This document shows positions 10,821 through 21,985 of a DNA stretch of 64,000 nucleotides, piece by piece. The first letter of the stretch is position 1. Every line of letters begins with the position of its first letter. This stretch comes from Magicicada septendecula (lineage: Eukaryota; Arthropoda; Insecta; Hemiptera; Cicadidae), in assembly GCA_034769895.1 (NCBI GenBank), contig CM068367.1, forward strand, positions 690,546,268-690,610,267. Reading direction: 5' to 3'. Both the position numbers and the translations under genes were made by a program. Below the pieces are notes generated by a model. That model worked only from the letters and a program-made list of their open reading frames with translations. It was not told the origin of the DNA and made no database searches.

Positions 10821-12459
10821 TGTGGCATGGTCCCGCTTGCCTGTCTCAATCCTCTGAGGCCAATCTTTTTTCACCTTTCTTACCTTCTAATCTGTCGTTT
10901 CCTGAATGCTCTGCGGAGGAGAAACAAACCCCCGAACTCTCTCTAATTTCTACCCTACCTATTGATCTTTCAAAGGACTTTTCTTCATTGCACCGTCTGA
11001 CTCGCGTATACGCTTATTGCTTTCAATTCATCAAAAATACTAGACCCTCTAGGGCTGAGAAAATCTCTGGTGTTCTTACCCCTGCCGAAATTCATTCTAC
11101 TCGTAATTTCTTCATAAAGCAATCCCAGTCCATCCACTTCGCTGCTGAGCTTAATTGCCTTCATAATGGGTCTTCTGTCTCTATTAGGAGTAAGTTGTCT
11201 TCTCTGGACCCGTTTCTTGATGAGTTTGGCGTCATACGTGTCGGCGGACGCTTACAGCAGTCGCAACTACCCTATGACAATAAGCATCCTATTATCTTGC
11301 ATCCATCGGCTCACATCACTTGCCTTATAATCGAGTGTGAGCACATTCGTCTACTCCACACTGGTGCTCAACTTGTCGATCATTCACTTCGTCAACGTTG
11401 GTGGATCATTAACGCCAAGATAGTCATTCGTTCCATCATTCGTAGATGCGTCAGGTGTCTCAGATTTAACACCAAACATCAGGTTCAAAGGCTTGGTATT
11501 TTTCCATCCCCTAGGGTTACTCCTTCGCGGCCGTTTCTATTCTGCACAGTAGATTATGGTGGTCCCTTCATGATTCGTCATGGCGGGCGGAGATCTAGGA
11601 CTCTGTTAAAATCCTACGTGTCTTTGTTCATTTGCTTAGCCACCAGGGCCATTCATTTGGAATTGGTTTCCGACCTTACAGCCAATGCAGTTTATAGCTG
11701 CCTTACGGCGCTTCATGGCCCGTAGGGGCATACCCAGCCAGTTATATTCTGATAATGGCACGAACTTTAGGAAGGCCCGCAACGTTTTGCATGACCTTTA
11801 CAATCTTTGGCATAATAAGGATGCCACCTCATCAATCCATTGCTTTACGACCTCTCATGGTATTAGGTGGTCATTTATTCCCCCCTCGTCACCTCATTTT
11901 GGTGGTCTTTGGGAGAGCGGTATAAAGAGTTTAAAGTATCATTTGCGCCGCGTGGTCGGCAAGTCCATACTCACTTTCGAGGAGTTTACTACGGTTTTGT
12001 CTCAGGTAGAGGCCTGTCTAAACTCACGTCCATATTTTGCCGTTTCATCCGGATGTAAACGATCCAGTGCCACTTACCCCTGGCCATTTTTTAATTTGTG
12101 CACCATTAACGGCAATACCTGATCCTGACTTATCTCACGTTCCCATCTCTCGTCTTGGACGTTGGCAACTTCTCCAGAAGTTTGTCCAATTCATTTGGAA
12201 ATCTTGGTCTCGCGACTACTTACACCAATTGCAACAACGTCACAAATGGAAATTCGCAAAGGAAAACGTTTCCATTGGTGACCTGGTTTTGCTGATCGAG
12301 GATAACTTGCCTCCATTAGCATGGAAATTTGGGGTAATTACCGCCACATTTTCCGGCCCAGACAAATTAATTAGAGTAGTTGACGTTCACACGCCTACTG
12401 GCACCTTTCGCAGACCAGTTCACAAGTTATGTTTGTTGCCAGCGCGGGACGAGGCTTAG
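10820..12459 (+). pseudogene. BEL/Pao integrase with DUF5641 tail
   Basis: A HHCC zinc-binding domain (HIRLLHTGAQL...RRCVRCLRF) precedes the catalytic core with its three acidic residues in TVDYGGPF, YSDNGTNF and GGLWESGIKS. It ends with the DUF5641 domain common in BEL/Pao (LTPGHFL, ISRLGRWQLLQKF, PLAWKFGVI). One-base frameshifts occur at about 11691 and 12040, each within an otherwise well-preserved motif. Stop TAG at 12457-12459. All lesions are single-base, so either modest decay or assembly indels could explain them. Confidence 0.88.
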
Positions 12460-13855
12460 ACACAAGGTCAATATAATTACCTAGCACAATGCTATATTTC
12501 ACCTGGCCACTGGCTTTCATTACTTTATTGTCTGACAATTTGGTCGACTTCAATTGGTGATATGTATTATCATAAACATTTTTATGTTAATATCGCATTA
12601 TTGCGTATTTCATACACTAAATTCGCATGTGGCTTGTAATTGTACAACCATGCACTATGTCATTATATGTATACTTATTATATTGTTATGGTGGTATACT
12701 TTACTATTCTTGTATTTATATATTGATAATTTTATGAGACATACTATGTCCTTTTGCATACTTATATTTGATATTGGTAATGGGTTATGTGTCATGTCAT
12801 TGGTGGTATTGTTCTTATGTCATAATTTTGTTATATAATATTCACATGGTTTGCAGCTATACAAACCATGTATGCATCTTTCTTGCACATTTTTTGTTAA
12901 TATGTGTGCCATTTTATTACTCTATGAATTTATGTGTTACTTGCAATTGTTCAACACATGCATTACATTTTGTATAAACACATTTGCTGTACTTGTCACT
13001 TGTGCTGTTGTGCCTTGTATTCATGTATTTGTAATTATCCAAACCGATTTCTATTATATTTATTATGTATAACTTTGTATCTATATAAAACACATTGTTT
13101 TACCCGCATCTACTGTCTATAATCATGCGCCACGCACATATTTTTATATTTTGTATTTGTATTTTGCGATCACGTATTGCACAATTATTATTCATGCTTT
13201 CAGTTATGACATAAATGTCATTACGCTTATGTACTTGCAATTATTCAACAATGTATAATCTGTTTTCACATGTCAATTTATTGTGCATTCCTGCAACTGT
13301 CAGGTATAGCATGCACCATTTAATTATTATATTACAGCGTTATGCTAAATCTATGTTTTTACATGTATAATGTAAATTTTGTAATAATTTTTGTCTGTTC
13401 ATTTTACACTCAATACTATTATGTATAAGTCAACTGGCCTTGACTGGTTTAAGCTGTCCATCATGACTTGCATAAAATATTTGCAATTTGTATCGGGCCC
13501 ATCATGTGATGAGTCACCGATTATTCATCATCAAACATTGTCAAACTATGTATTATTCATGTTTTATATTGTCTTATATTGTATATTTACAATATATATT
13601 AGCAATACATTGCTAATTCTTGCATTTATACTCATGTATACATCAGTTTGCAAGCCAACTGTGGCCTGCTCAACTGTTATCATCATTACTCAGGTTTTAT
13701 CTCTGAACAGTTTAATGTTATAACTGTTATCTAACATTTCAATCTCAATGTTCAATACAATTTGTTGAGGTTGATATCTATTATTAAGAACGCACATTGT
13801 GTTTTCGTATAATAAATTATTAAAATGTATTAAAAAAATCTTTTGATTTTTTGCG
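12460..13855 (+). other. T-rich post-pol spacer of BEL/Pao element
   Basis: About 1.4 kb lies between integrase and 3' LTR. It has no recognisable gene. It contains degenerate recurrences of a TTGCAATTRTTCAA-CATG-like motif (about 12633, 12849, 12939, 13029, 13231, 13290). Open frames here give strings of Ile, Cys, Leu, Phe and Tyr that reflect composition, with no envelope-type signal peptide, furin site or cysteine pattern. Confidence 0.6.
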
Positions 13856-13863
13856 GGCAGCTA

Positions 13864-14262
13864 TGGACAGTAATGTGGTAATTTCATATTCAAAGGTTGG
13901 CTAATCTGTACGCTCTGCCTCACGCTTATCGCGATCAGGCTAAAACACAGTGCAACGTACGTCGGTGGGCAGCGGACATAAGCGCGTTTGCTGCCTCGTT
14001 CTGTCATTTTTTTCATTTTTCTTGTTGTCGCGATAATTTATGTAGGCCTTAGGCCTTAAACATTTTCATGTAGCTTGGAGTGTTGCGCACTTGCGCCTCA
14101 ATTTTGCCATGTAACATTTCTTACCCGACGTGGTTTTTTCAAAATTCAAATGCTTATCAGACTTAGCCAATCTTACAATTCAAATTAAATTGTAACGAAA
14201 CATTAATAAATGTATTAAAATACAGTCCATGCTCATCTTTATTTTCTGCATCCTGGCATATA
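13864..14262 (+). repeat. BEL/Pao 3' LTR, part 1
   Basis: Matches 6561-6957 from TGGACAG to GGCATATA. It is preceded by a purine-rich GCGGGCAG stretch that may be the polypurine tract. It breaks at the TA where the Tigger element is inserted. The remaining 25 bp are at 16682-16706, giving 424 bp in all against 423 bp in the 5' LTR. Confidence 0.93.
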
Positions 14263-16679
14263 CAGTAGACTCTCAACTATCCGACCTAATGTGGCGGTCG
14301 GCCGGGTCGGATAGCAAAAAAGTCGGATACACTGGAGCCGTAGGCATACCTCTGTACCTCTGTAGGCAGCCTCTGTAAGGTCAATGACCGCCACCCTATT
14401 ACGTTGAATGTACTTGTTGCTATTTGGATGCGTACGTAATATCAGTTTGTCCTTATAAATGACGTACAGTAATAAATGAATTAGAAAGAAATGAAATAAG
14501 AATTCGCAACTACAGTATCTTTCACAAAACCTTTATTTGAAGGACGAAACAAAATGTGTAGTTAACAATAAGTTGAATGAGTTTTACTATGAGTTTTAAT
14601 TTATACGAAAGCTTTCAACCAAATTAGTTGTTAATATAAATCAAATTATAATAACCTAAAACTACGTACTGTATTATGAAAGAACAAGTGAAACTTACAT
14701 TGTCTAAGGTTTGAAAAAGTCTGTAATTGAGACCTGCTTCTTTCCTCGCATTAATTTCCTCGCCGCTGTATCCTTCCACTTACGTAAACATATGATGTCT
14801 GCTGGTGTTGCTTCTTCTTGCTGACCAATGTATTCCACTGCCGTCTCGATTGCCTTCAGGCCTTCGGAGTGGGTTATACGATCGGAGGGTTCATCACCTT
14901 GTTCCTCTTCAATCGGCTGTTCATTTAATACCATCGCTATAATATCTTCATCTGCAATTTCTTCGATTTCGTCCTTTGCCAACCATTCTGTGATGTCTTC
15001 CGTGAAGCTTCCTCACATCCGGGAACTTTTTCTAACAGCGATACAAGCGCAGTGTTATCAGTTGCATTTTCCACATCACATTGCTGTTCTACCTCTTCCC
15101 ACTTATCACTGGCTCTGTGATCCAGCAAAATTTTCCACGATCGCACAAGTGTTAAAGATGGAATTTCATCCCATGCCTCGGACACACATCTGATGACGTC
15201 AAGCATGTCTACTGACTGTAGTGTCGTCGCAACTTCTGTATTATCAATTGTCGCGATGATATAGCTTAGTAGCCTACGTCGATATTTCTTTTTCAAAGCT
15301 TGGAGCACTCCCTGATCCATTGGCTGACATGTAGATGTAACATTTGCAGGCAAGAACAAAGCTTTTATGTCTCCATCTTTTAATTGGTCATTTGCTGGAT
15401 GTGAAGGAGCGTTATCCAAAACTAGGATTGCTTTCCTTGTTAAATTGTTTTCAGCTAAATGTTTTTCAACTTGTGGCACAAATTCCTGTTCAAACCAATT
15501 TTTGAAAATTTCTCCATTCATCCACACCTTTTTTTGATGGGTATAATGCAGGGGCAAAGAACTTAAATCTTTAAGATTTTTAAAAGCCCTAGGCTTGCGA
15601 GATTTTCCAATCAAGGTCAGTCTCAACTTGTGGTTTCCGGTTGCGTTACTACAAGCTAAAACTGTAACGCGGTCCTTGCTCTTCTTGAACCCTGGTGTGG
15701 CCTTTTCGTGTTTAGACGCTAGTGTTTTAGACGGCAACATACGGTAATTGAAACCCGTCTCATCACAGTTGTAGACTTGTTCTCCGGAAATACCTTCCTT
15801 ATCAAGCAGGTCAAAAAAGTGTTTTTTAAAGTCAGGGACAGCGTCCTTATTAGCAGACAATGATTCTTCACCACTAATTGTCATCTGACGAACACCAAAA
15901 CGTTTCTTCCAGCGATCAAGCCACCCGTCACTGGCAGTAAACTCACCATCGTCTCCTTCGATCTGTTTTTTAAACTGAATCGCTTTTTCTTGGCGCAAGG
16001 GACCTGAAACCGTCAATCCTTTCCCCCTCACATTTTCATACCACAGATATAAAGCCTCTTCAACTTCCACATGTTTTCCTTTTTGCATAGTTTTTCTAAC
16101 TTTCACGCTACTGCCACTTGCTTGCTTAGAACACCATTTTTCAATCTCTGCGCGATTTCTTCGCCAATCACCCACAGTAGTTTTTCCAATTCCTAACTCC
16201 AGTGCAATTTTGTTTACCGACTCACCAGAATCCATTCTTTTTATTGCTTGCAGTTTTTCTTCCAAAGTTACTACCACTTTCTTTCGTTTGTCACCCATAT
16301 TTCACTTAAAAATAAAAGCCACCAACAATACTGTATACACACTTTATATCAAATTAACAATCCACGAACGACTGAACCGCATGGACTGACTTCTGGATAC
16401 AGACTGACTGATGCACCTGTTACACACTCAAGTAGGAACATGAAACTTTCCTGTCACAACATGAATCAATTGGCGTACTGTATTGGTAACTGGTGATTCA
16501 CGCGTAAGCGCCTTCACCCGCGTGGCGGGATTGCTCACATGACGTTTGAAGGCGCTAGTAATCGGATCGGAAATAGTGCATACGTACCGTACTCAAAAAA
16601 TACCTTTTTTTTTTTAGTAGAGCAGGTCGGATAGGCCGGAGGTCGAATAGTCGGGAGTCGGATAGCCGAGAGTCTACTG
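14263..16679 (-). mobile_element. pogo/Tigger-like DNA transposon
   Basis: 2417 bp with terminal inverted repeats CAGTAGACTCTC-(AA/GG)-CTATCCGAC at both ends, flanked by TA on each side (14261-14262 and 16680-16681). Removing it and one TA restores the LTR sequence, with GCATATACATTT as in the 5' LTR. The insertion is therefore younger than the BEL element. It encodes one transposase on the - strand. Confidence 0.95.
14704..16298 (-). pseudogene. Tigger-like transposase (one frameshift)
   Basis: The start is MGDKRKKVVVTLEEK at 16298. Residues about 8-52 form a psq-type helix-turn-helix and about 70-137 a CENP-B/Tc5-type DNA-binding domain (SGPLRQEKAIQF, GWLDRWKKRFGV). The DDE_1 catalytic core has Asp179 (YNCDETGF), Asp295 (LVLDNAPSH) and Asp328 (QPMDQGV), a DD32D spacing as in Tigger elements. 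A one-base shift at about 15005 moves the C-terminus into another frame (ITEWLAKDEIEE...). That frame ends at TAG 14704 with QVSITDFFKP, which fits a PCNA-interacting PIP box (QxxIxxFF). Apart from this shift the gene is open. Confidence 0.92.
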
Positions 16680-16681
16680 TA

Positions 16682-16706
16682 CATTTAAAACATTAACTTC
16701 CTAACA
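16682..16706 (+). repeat. BEL/Pao 3' LTR, part 2
   Basis: The 25-bp remainder of the LTR after the Tigger insertion, ending CTTCCTAACA. It is followed by GGTGC (16707-16711), the target-site duplication matching 6556-6560. Confidence 0.93.
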
Positions 16707-16711
16707 GGTGC

Positions 16712-18312
16712 CTTTGTGTGGTATATGTTTTATTAGTGTCACATTGGTTATGTCTGGGAATTCATGTCCTGTGTTTATTGCATGTGTGGCTAAATTGGAT
16801 TTATATAATTCTGGTTTTTTGTATGCGTTTAGGCGTTCAAAATAACGTTTTTCAGCTGTTTTTTTGTTTGTCCTATGTAACATTTATTGCAATCTTGGCA
16901 TTCAATTTTGTATATACCATTAGTTGTTGTATTATCTTTGTTGTGTGGGCTATTTAGTTTTTGTAAATTATTATTATTAGTTTTGTATGCTATTTTTATA
17001 TCTGTGTTTTTAAATAGTTTTGTTAGCTTTGTCATTTTATTTATGTATGTGAATGTGGCCCATTTTTTGTTGTTATTATTTATGTGTTGTTCATTTTGAG
17101 TAATTCTTAATTGTTCAGTTTTTATTTTATATTTGATTTTATTTTCTATTTTGTTTACAATATTTTTATTGTATCCATTTTCATAACCAATTTGGTATAT
17201 TATATTTCTTTCTTTGTCAGTTTCTTGTTTGTTTAGGGGAATTTTGTACATTCTGTTAAATAGCGAATAGAATGCTGCCATTTTATGTTGTGGTGGGTGG
17301 TCAGAATGGTTAGGTATAATGATGTTGGTAGTAGTTGGTTTTCTGTATATTGCATATTGTATGTGGTTGTTGTTTCTTGTGATGGTTATGTCTAAATAGT
17401 TGATTTTGTTATGTTTTTCTTTTTCTTCTGTGAATTGTATTTTAGGATGTATGTTATTGATTTGTTTTTTTTCAGTATGTTCTCTGCATTTGTGTTTTTG
17501 TTATTTGATACATATAGCGCATCATCTACATATCTTATCCATATGCCATTTGGATCATATGATTTTATAATATTTTATATTTTGGTGTCTATGTGTTGTA
17601 GGAATATTTCTGCTATTATGCTTGATAATGGTGATCCCATTGCTAAACCTTCTTGCTGTTGATAAATTTTGCTATTAAATTCAAAGTAATTTTGTTTTAG
17701 TATTAGTTGGAGTCTATTTTTTTATTTCGGATATATATTGTTTGTTTTCATTTTGTTCTTTAAGTTTGTTTATTATTATTTCTTCTACTGGGATGTTGGT
17801 GTACATGTTTGTGATGTCATATGATGTGAAAAATGTGTTTTCATTTAAATTTATTATTTTTAGTTTGTCTATTAATTCGTATGTATTTTTTATGTTATGA
17901 TGGTTATTTGTTAGATGGTTACTTTTTAGTATTTGTGCTATTATTTTTGCTATTTTGTATGTAGGAGCTTTTTTGAAGTTGATTAATGGACGTGTTGGTT
18001 TGTTTAATTTGTGTATTTTTATTAGGCTATTCATTTTAGGTGGTTCTGGATTATTATATATATATATGTCTGTGTTTTTATTGTTGAAAATGTTTTTAGT
18101 TGTTTTTATTAGTTTTATTGTTTGTTTAAGATAGTTTTCTGTTGGGTCTTTATTTAGTTTGCATGCATTTATTATTGTTGATGAAGCTTCGGTTTTTTTT
18201 TTATGTAGTCTGCATTTTCAATGATTACTGTTGCTTGACTTTTGTCTGCTTTAGTTAATATTAAATTATTGTTCTTTAATTTATTTTTAATTTCTTTTAT
18301 TGTTTTATTGTC
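16712..18312 (-). pseudogene. PLE1: reverse transcriptase and GIY-YIG endonuclease
   Basis: Read from 18312 downwards: LTKADKSQATVI (PLE RT block 1), MNSLIKIHKLNKPTRPLINF, TSYDITNMYTNIP, EGLAMGSPLSSIIAEIF and IWIRYVDDALYVSN (catalytic YVDD), then ...GIYKIECQDCNKCYIGQTKKQL (GIY-YIG motif) and a tail that continues at 6555. Several frameshifts and stops break it. The 5' end of the protein is missing at 18312. Expected activity was target-primed reverse transcription with endonuclease nicking. It is split by the BEL element and is therefore the older of the two. Confidence 0.88.
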
Positions 18313-18351
18313 TTACTTTACACTTATTACTTTACAGAATATTTAAACAAT

Positions 18352-18560
18352 ATGTCAAAAACTAACCTAACTCAAAATGCAAACAAAAATCTAGAAAATT
18401 TAATAGTAGAAACAAAATTTGCCATTAACCTAATAAAAGACAATATACAAGAAGAAAAAGAACAGAAGCAACACATATAATTAAAAAAATAATCACCAGT
18501 GAAATGAAAAACAAATATAAACAAAAGAAAGACAAGATAAATATTTAAATGTTATACGTA
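18352..18560 (+). pseudogene. Possible inverted 5' piece of a PLE protein
   Basis: An ATG at 18352 opens a 42-codon frame (MSKTNLTQ..., then VETKFAINLIKDNI) that stops at 18480. One base over, a Lys-rich frame (IIKKIITSEMKNKY) continues to about 18550. The AT-rich Lys/Asn composition and the NLIKDNI-type text resemble the N-terminal part of PLE proteins. It lies head-to-head with the truncated PLE1, as after a 5' inversion. The match is weak. Confidence 0.3.
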
Positions 18561-18587
18561 TTAATTACATTTCCTATTATATTTATA

Positions 18588-19150
18588 TGTGTTATATGTA
18601 TATGTCTGTGTACTATTTCAGGTCATATATAGTGTATGTGTGTATATACTATGTCTTAGAAGTATAAGAAATCAGAGTTAAACACATTATGAGTATATTA
18701 TATTCGGGTTGAATATAAGGGTTCATATAACAAGAAACCCACATTGAACAATTTAAATAACATGACAATTTGCGATTTTTGAATAAATCAAATGAATATG
18801 CTTTTCTTGAAACAGTCGTACTAATTTCACAACCAGAACTCAATCCTCTGTACTATTTACTTGTAAATTAAAACTTATAACGTTATTCACGCGCTTATCC
18901 ACCCTCAGTCAACGACCAAAGCGTGCGACCCAGCCGGTGAACATCAAGGTAAATACTGCTGAAGAAGAGTATACCTCCGAGACGTGGGTAAGTGCGCGCA
19001 TACGAGTAAGTGCGTATGTGTAAAAAGTAAGTGTATAAAAAATAACATAATATATATATATATATATGTTAATAAAGATCTTTAATATGTTGGTTTCTAT
19101 AGAGTTTCGGCGCCACTATCAGATCCCGCCCCGCGGTTAAGTTCCTTCGT
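18588..19150 (+). other. LTR-like sequence, unassigned
   Basis: Features resembling the 3' half of an LTR are present: AATAAAG at about 19070 as a polyadenylation signal, then a GC-rich segment with CGGCGCCAC and CCCGCCCCGCGG, ending ...CGTTACA just before the mariner coding remnant. A (TA)n tract lies at about 19050. I could not find a matching second copy or target duplication, so this could be a solo LTR or unrelated DNA. Confidence 0.25.
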
Positions 19151-20225
19151 TACATGCAATCAAAACATGGGTTCGTAATTTTGAAGAGACTGGTTCAGCT
19201 TTGAAGAAAAAGCCTAGTGGGGGTGTACGGTCTGTACGTACCCCAGAAAACATTGATGCCGTGTGAGCTGCCATCTTAAGGAGTCCTCGTCGTTCGGTGC
19301 AAAAAATTGCCTCGTCATTGCAGCTCGGACGTTGGAGCGTTCAAAGAATACTCCATGAACTTCAATTTTATCCGTACAAACTTCAGATTGTGCAACAACT
19401 GAATCCTAATGATTGTGTATTGCGCCTGCAAATTTGTGAATTGGTTGGCTAAAATCAATGAGGATGCTAACTTGATTCAAGATCTTTGGATGTCCGATAG
19501 AGCCCATTTTCACTTAAGTGGATACATGAATAAGCAGAACTTCCGTTACTGGGCTCAAGGAAACCCTGCTCAGCTTCACCAGTGTCCATTACACAGTACC
19601 AAAGTTACCGTATGGCGTGCAGTGTCATGTCATGGGGTGATAGGCCCTTACTTTTTGAAGATGAACGAGGCACTGCTGTCACAAACGTTATGTCAACATG
19701 CTAGAGACATTTTTGGCTCCAAGACTTCATACTTTTCCAAATCTTGACATTCAGCACACCTGGTTTCAACAGGATGGAGCCACCTCACACACTGCCAGAC
19801 AGTCTATGGCAGCAGTGAAACGTTTGTTTGGGGATCGCATAATTTCAAGGAATGCTAACATCGCTTGGCCGCCCAGATCTCCAGACCTTTCAGTCTGTGA
19901 CTTCTTTTTATGGGGACATCTGAAGAGCATCATATACCAGACTAGACCAAGAACCCTTGCTCAGCTCAAGACACAGATTGAAGAGGAAATCGCCAAAATC
20001 CCAGGTGACACATTGCGCCGCGCTATGCAAAACCTACAGAAACAACTTACTGAATGTGTATGGCAAAATGGGCAGCATTTAACTGATGTAATTTTTAAAA
20101 AGTGATGCTTAATGTAATTTCCAGTCTTGTAGAACATATTTTGAGCCCCAAATAAAGTTTTGTAACGTTCCTTCATTTTTTTTCTAATTATTTCAAATTT
20201 TCCCGTTTCCCTGCGCCACCCTGTA
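19151..20225 (+). pseudogene. mariner/Tc1-superfamily transposase relic
   Basis: It begins mid helix-turn-helix (IKTWVRNFEETGSALKKKPSG). A TGA at about 19264 replaces a codon in the PENIDAV-AAILRSPRRS stretch. Catalytic blocks are DLWMSDRAHFHLSGYMNKQNF, WFQQDGATSHTA and WPPRSPDLSVCDFFLWG, followed by a RPRTLAQLK...LTDVIFKK tail ending at 20105. Frameshifts lie at about 19430 and 19700. I count 36 residues between the second and third Asp. The element ends with CGCCACCCTGTA at about 20225, a typical Tc1/mariner-like end. The 5' end is missing at the LTR-like sequence. Confidence 0.85.
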
Positions 20226-21569
20226 GAACAAACTATGAGAATATCAAAGTAAACACTAATAGTATTGTTCCTCTTTATATAGCACGTAAGCTGGTATTTA
20301 AATACTAACAGTAGTTTAAAGTTTAGATTTATTTTTCATATTTGTTTGTGTTAATTTACAATTTATTAGGGGCCTTCACACATGTTCGTGTACACAACTG
20401 AGTGGCACATTCCAGATGTGCATACAAAATTGTACATTGTAAACCGGACACATTCCAATGTATATAGGACTTGATTCAAGCATGTATTGTGTTACAACAT
20501 TTCGAGTTCACATTTGTATCATGGTGGATTCAGATTGGATAAAGAATCTCTACTGAATTTATGAATTTGGACATGCAATGTTATGCTTGTGCAAAGTTAC
20601 AACCGGAGAAGACAAATAAAAAAAAACCCTAAAAATTTAAACATATGAAAAATATTTCTTGCTATAAATAGTACAAAAACAGTTACGGGATGTATACTGT
20701 TTTAGTTTTAATCATGAACATTGTGAAATGTAGAATTTAATGTTCTCTACAAATTAGTGACTACAAAATGAACAGGTTAACTTGTTACAAATGGCTAACA
20801 TGCCACTCGGGCATTTCTGAAATTTTTGAAACTTCACATGCCACTCATGTTTCAACCTTTACTTATACACACTTATATGTGACACACATATACTCATCAC
20901 ACTTCTGAGTGTGACACATCAGACCACAGACGTGTATCTGTTCAGGAAAGTACATTTAATTTGCCCCTTGTACATTAGTGTCATGGTTCTTCCTCCACTT
21001 AGGTACACAAGTAAGAGTCTCCCTCTCAGTCGTTCACTCAAAACTGTAAAGACTCCTATATTTTGGCATTTGCTAACTTGCTTATTGTTTTTGTGCTTAT
21101 ATGTATTTTTCTATATTTATTTACTATTGACCTGCCTCTATGGTTGTATAGTTAAAGCACCATGACTCCATGTTAAGTCTGAAAATGAAAGTGTCATAGC
21201 TTGGGGTTGGGGACATCGACACTCTAAATTGTAAACAATGTTCAATTTGATTTGATTTAATTTATAAATTTTTATTTATCTCTGTGTGTCTTACATATTG
21301 AGTTATGTTAGATATTAAGGTGTACTACAAGGTATCTGATATTAAGTCTGCAATTTTATTTTGTATTGAAATACTTGTTACTAATTCATCAACAATTTAT
21401 AGCCTTCAGTAAATTGTTTATATAATACAGTCTCTTTCTGTGTATGTATAACTTGTGTCTTCATTTAAGAAGATATTTGAACTTTTCTTCTTTCATGTAA
21501 TCAGATATAGTGTTGGTTCTTAAAAAATAAAATATAATCATTTTAAAAATAGAACTGAAATAAAATAAC
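20226..21569. other. Intronic DNA without recognisable gene
   Basis: No protein motif, terminal repeat or RNA gene was seen. The 20800-20910 stretch is rich in CACACTTAT/TGTGACAC short repeats. Confidence 0.5.
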
Positions 21570-21580
21570 ATATTTCATAG

Positions 21581-21985
21581 ACTATAAAACAGGTTAATTA
21601 CCTACCGTCACGCTTTTTGAAATCCGAAAACAGGATTACTCGAGTTTCGACACATTAAGTGTCATCTTCAGATCCTCGATGAATATAAGTTAAAAATACA
21701 TTTGTTGATGTATGCACATCCCGTCAGATAATAAAAACAACACAAACATAACAACAAAAATACTTAAATAATTTAACACATATTAAAACCGAGACAAAAC
21801 AGAACGAAAACACGATCCACGCGGCCGACGCGGACCTGCGCAGGAACACGTTATGCGATAAAATCAATCGATACCGATTTGACCTTTGATAAATTTTATC
21901 GATCTGACACAGCTAGTATCTCGTTCAATATCGTTTACTCTGTTAAACAGAATATTATTTTTATGGATCGATTTTTCATTTAAGA
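21581..21985 (-). repeat. PLE2 terminal repeat, left copy
   Basis: Starts ACTATAAAACAGG and includes the 3' UTR plus the last coding codons of the PLE2 protein. It is nearly identical to 24364-24720 in the same orientation and to 24722-25134 in the opposite orientation. Confidence 0.9.
21632..21676 (-). ncRNA. Hammerhead ribozyme (type I), PLE2 left repeat
   Basis: On the - strand: stem I strand AGGAU, core CUGAAGA (fits CUGANGA), U, stem II GACAC-UUAAU-GUGUC, GAAA, self-complementary CUCGAG as stem III, U-A cleavage site, and stem I partner AUCCU. A single extra U lies before stem II. A palindromic stem III would favour a dimeric form. Confidence 0.8.

Larger units (their letters stand above)
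6561..16706 (+). mobile_element. BEL/Pao LTR retrotransposon (with Tigger insertion in 3' LTR)
   Basis: Full structure: 5' LTR 6561-6983, primer-binding site, gag, pol with protease, RT, RNase H and integrase, polypurine-type tract before 13864, and 3' LTR 13864-14262 plus 16682-16706. It is flanked by the 5-bp direct repeat GGTGC (6556-6560 and 16707-16711), the usual duplication length for BEL/Pao. LTRs start TGGACAG and end CTAACA. By eye I count about ten differences over 423 bp between the LTRs, so the insertion is not very recent. Coding frames carry five frameshifts and one nonsense codon. Without the Tigger insertion it is about 7.7 kb. Confidence 0.93.

Noticed and set aside
12554-13723. 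Several hydrophobic frames after BEL integrase, considered as an envelope-like gene
   Set aside because: No signal peptide, cleavage site or conserved cysteine pattern; the residues mirror a T-rich composition and overlap in all frames.
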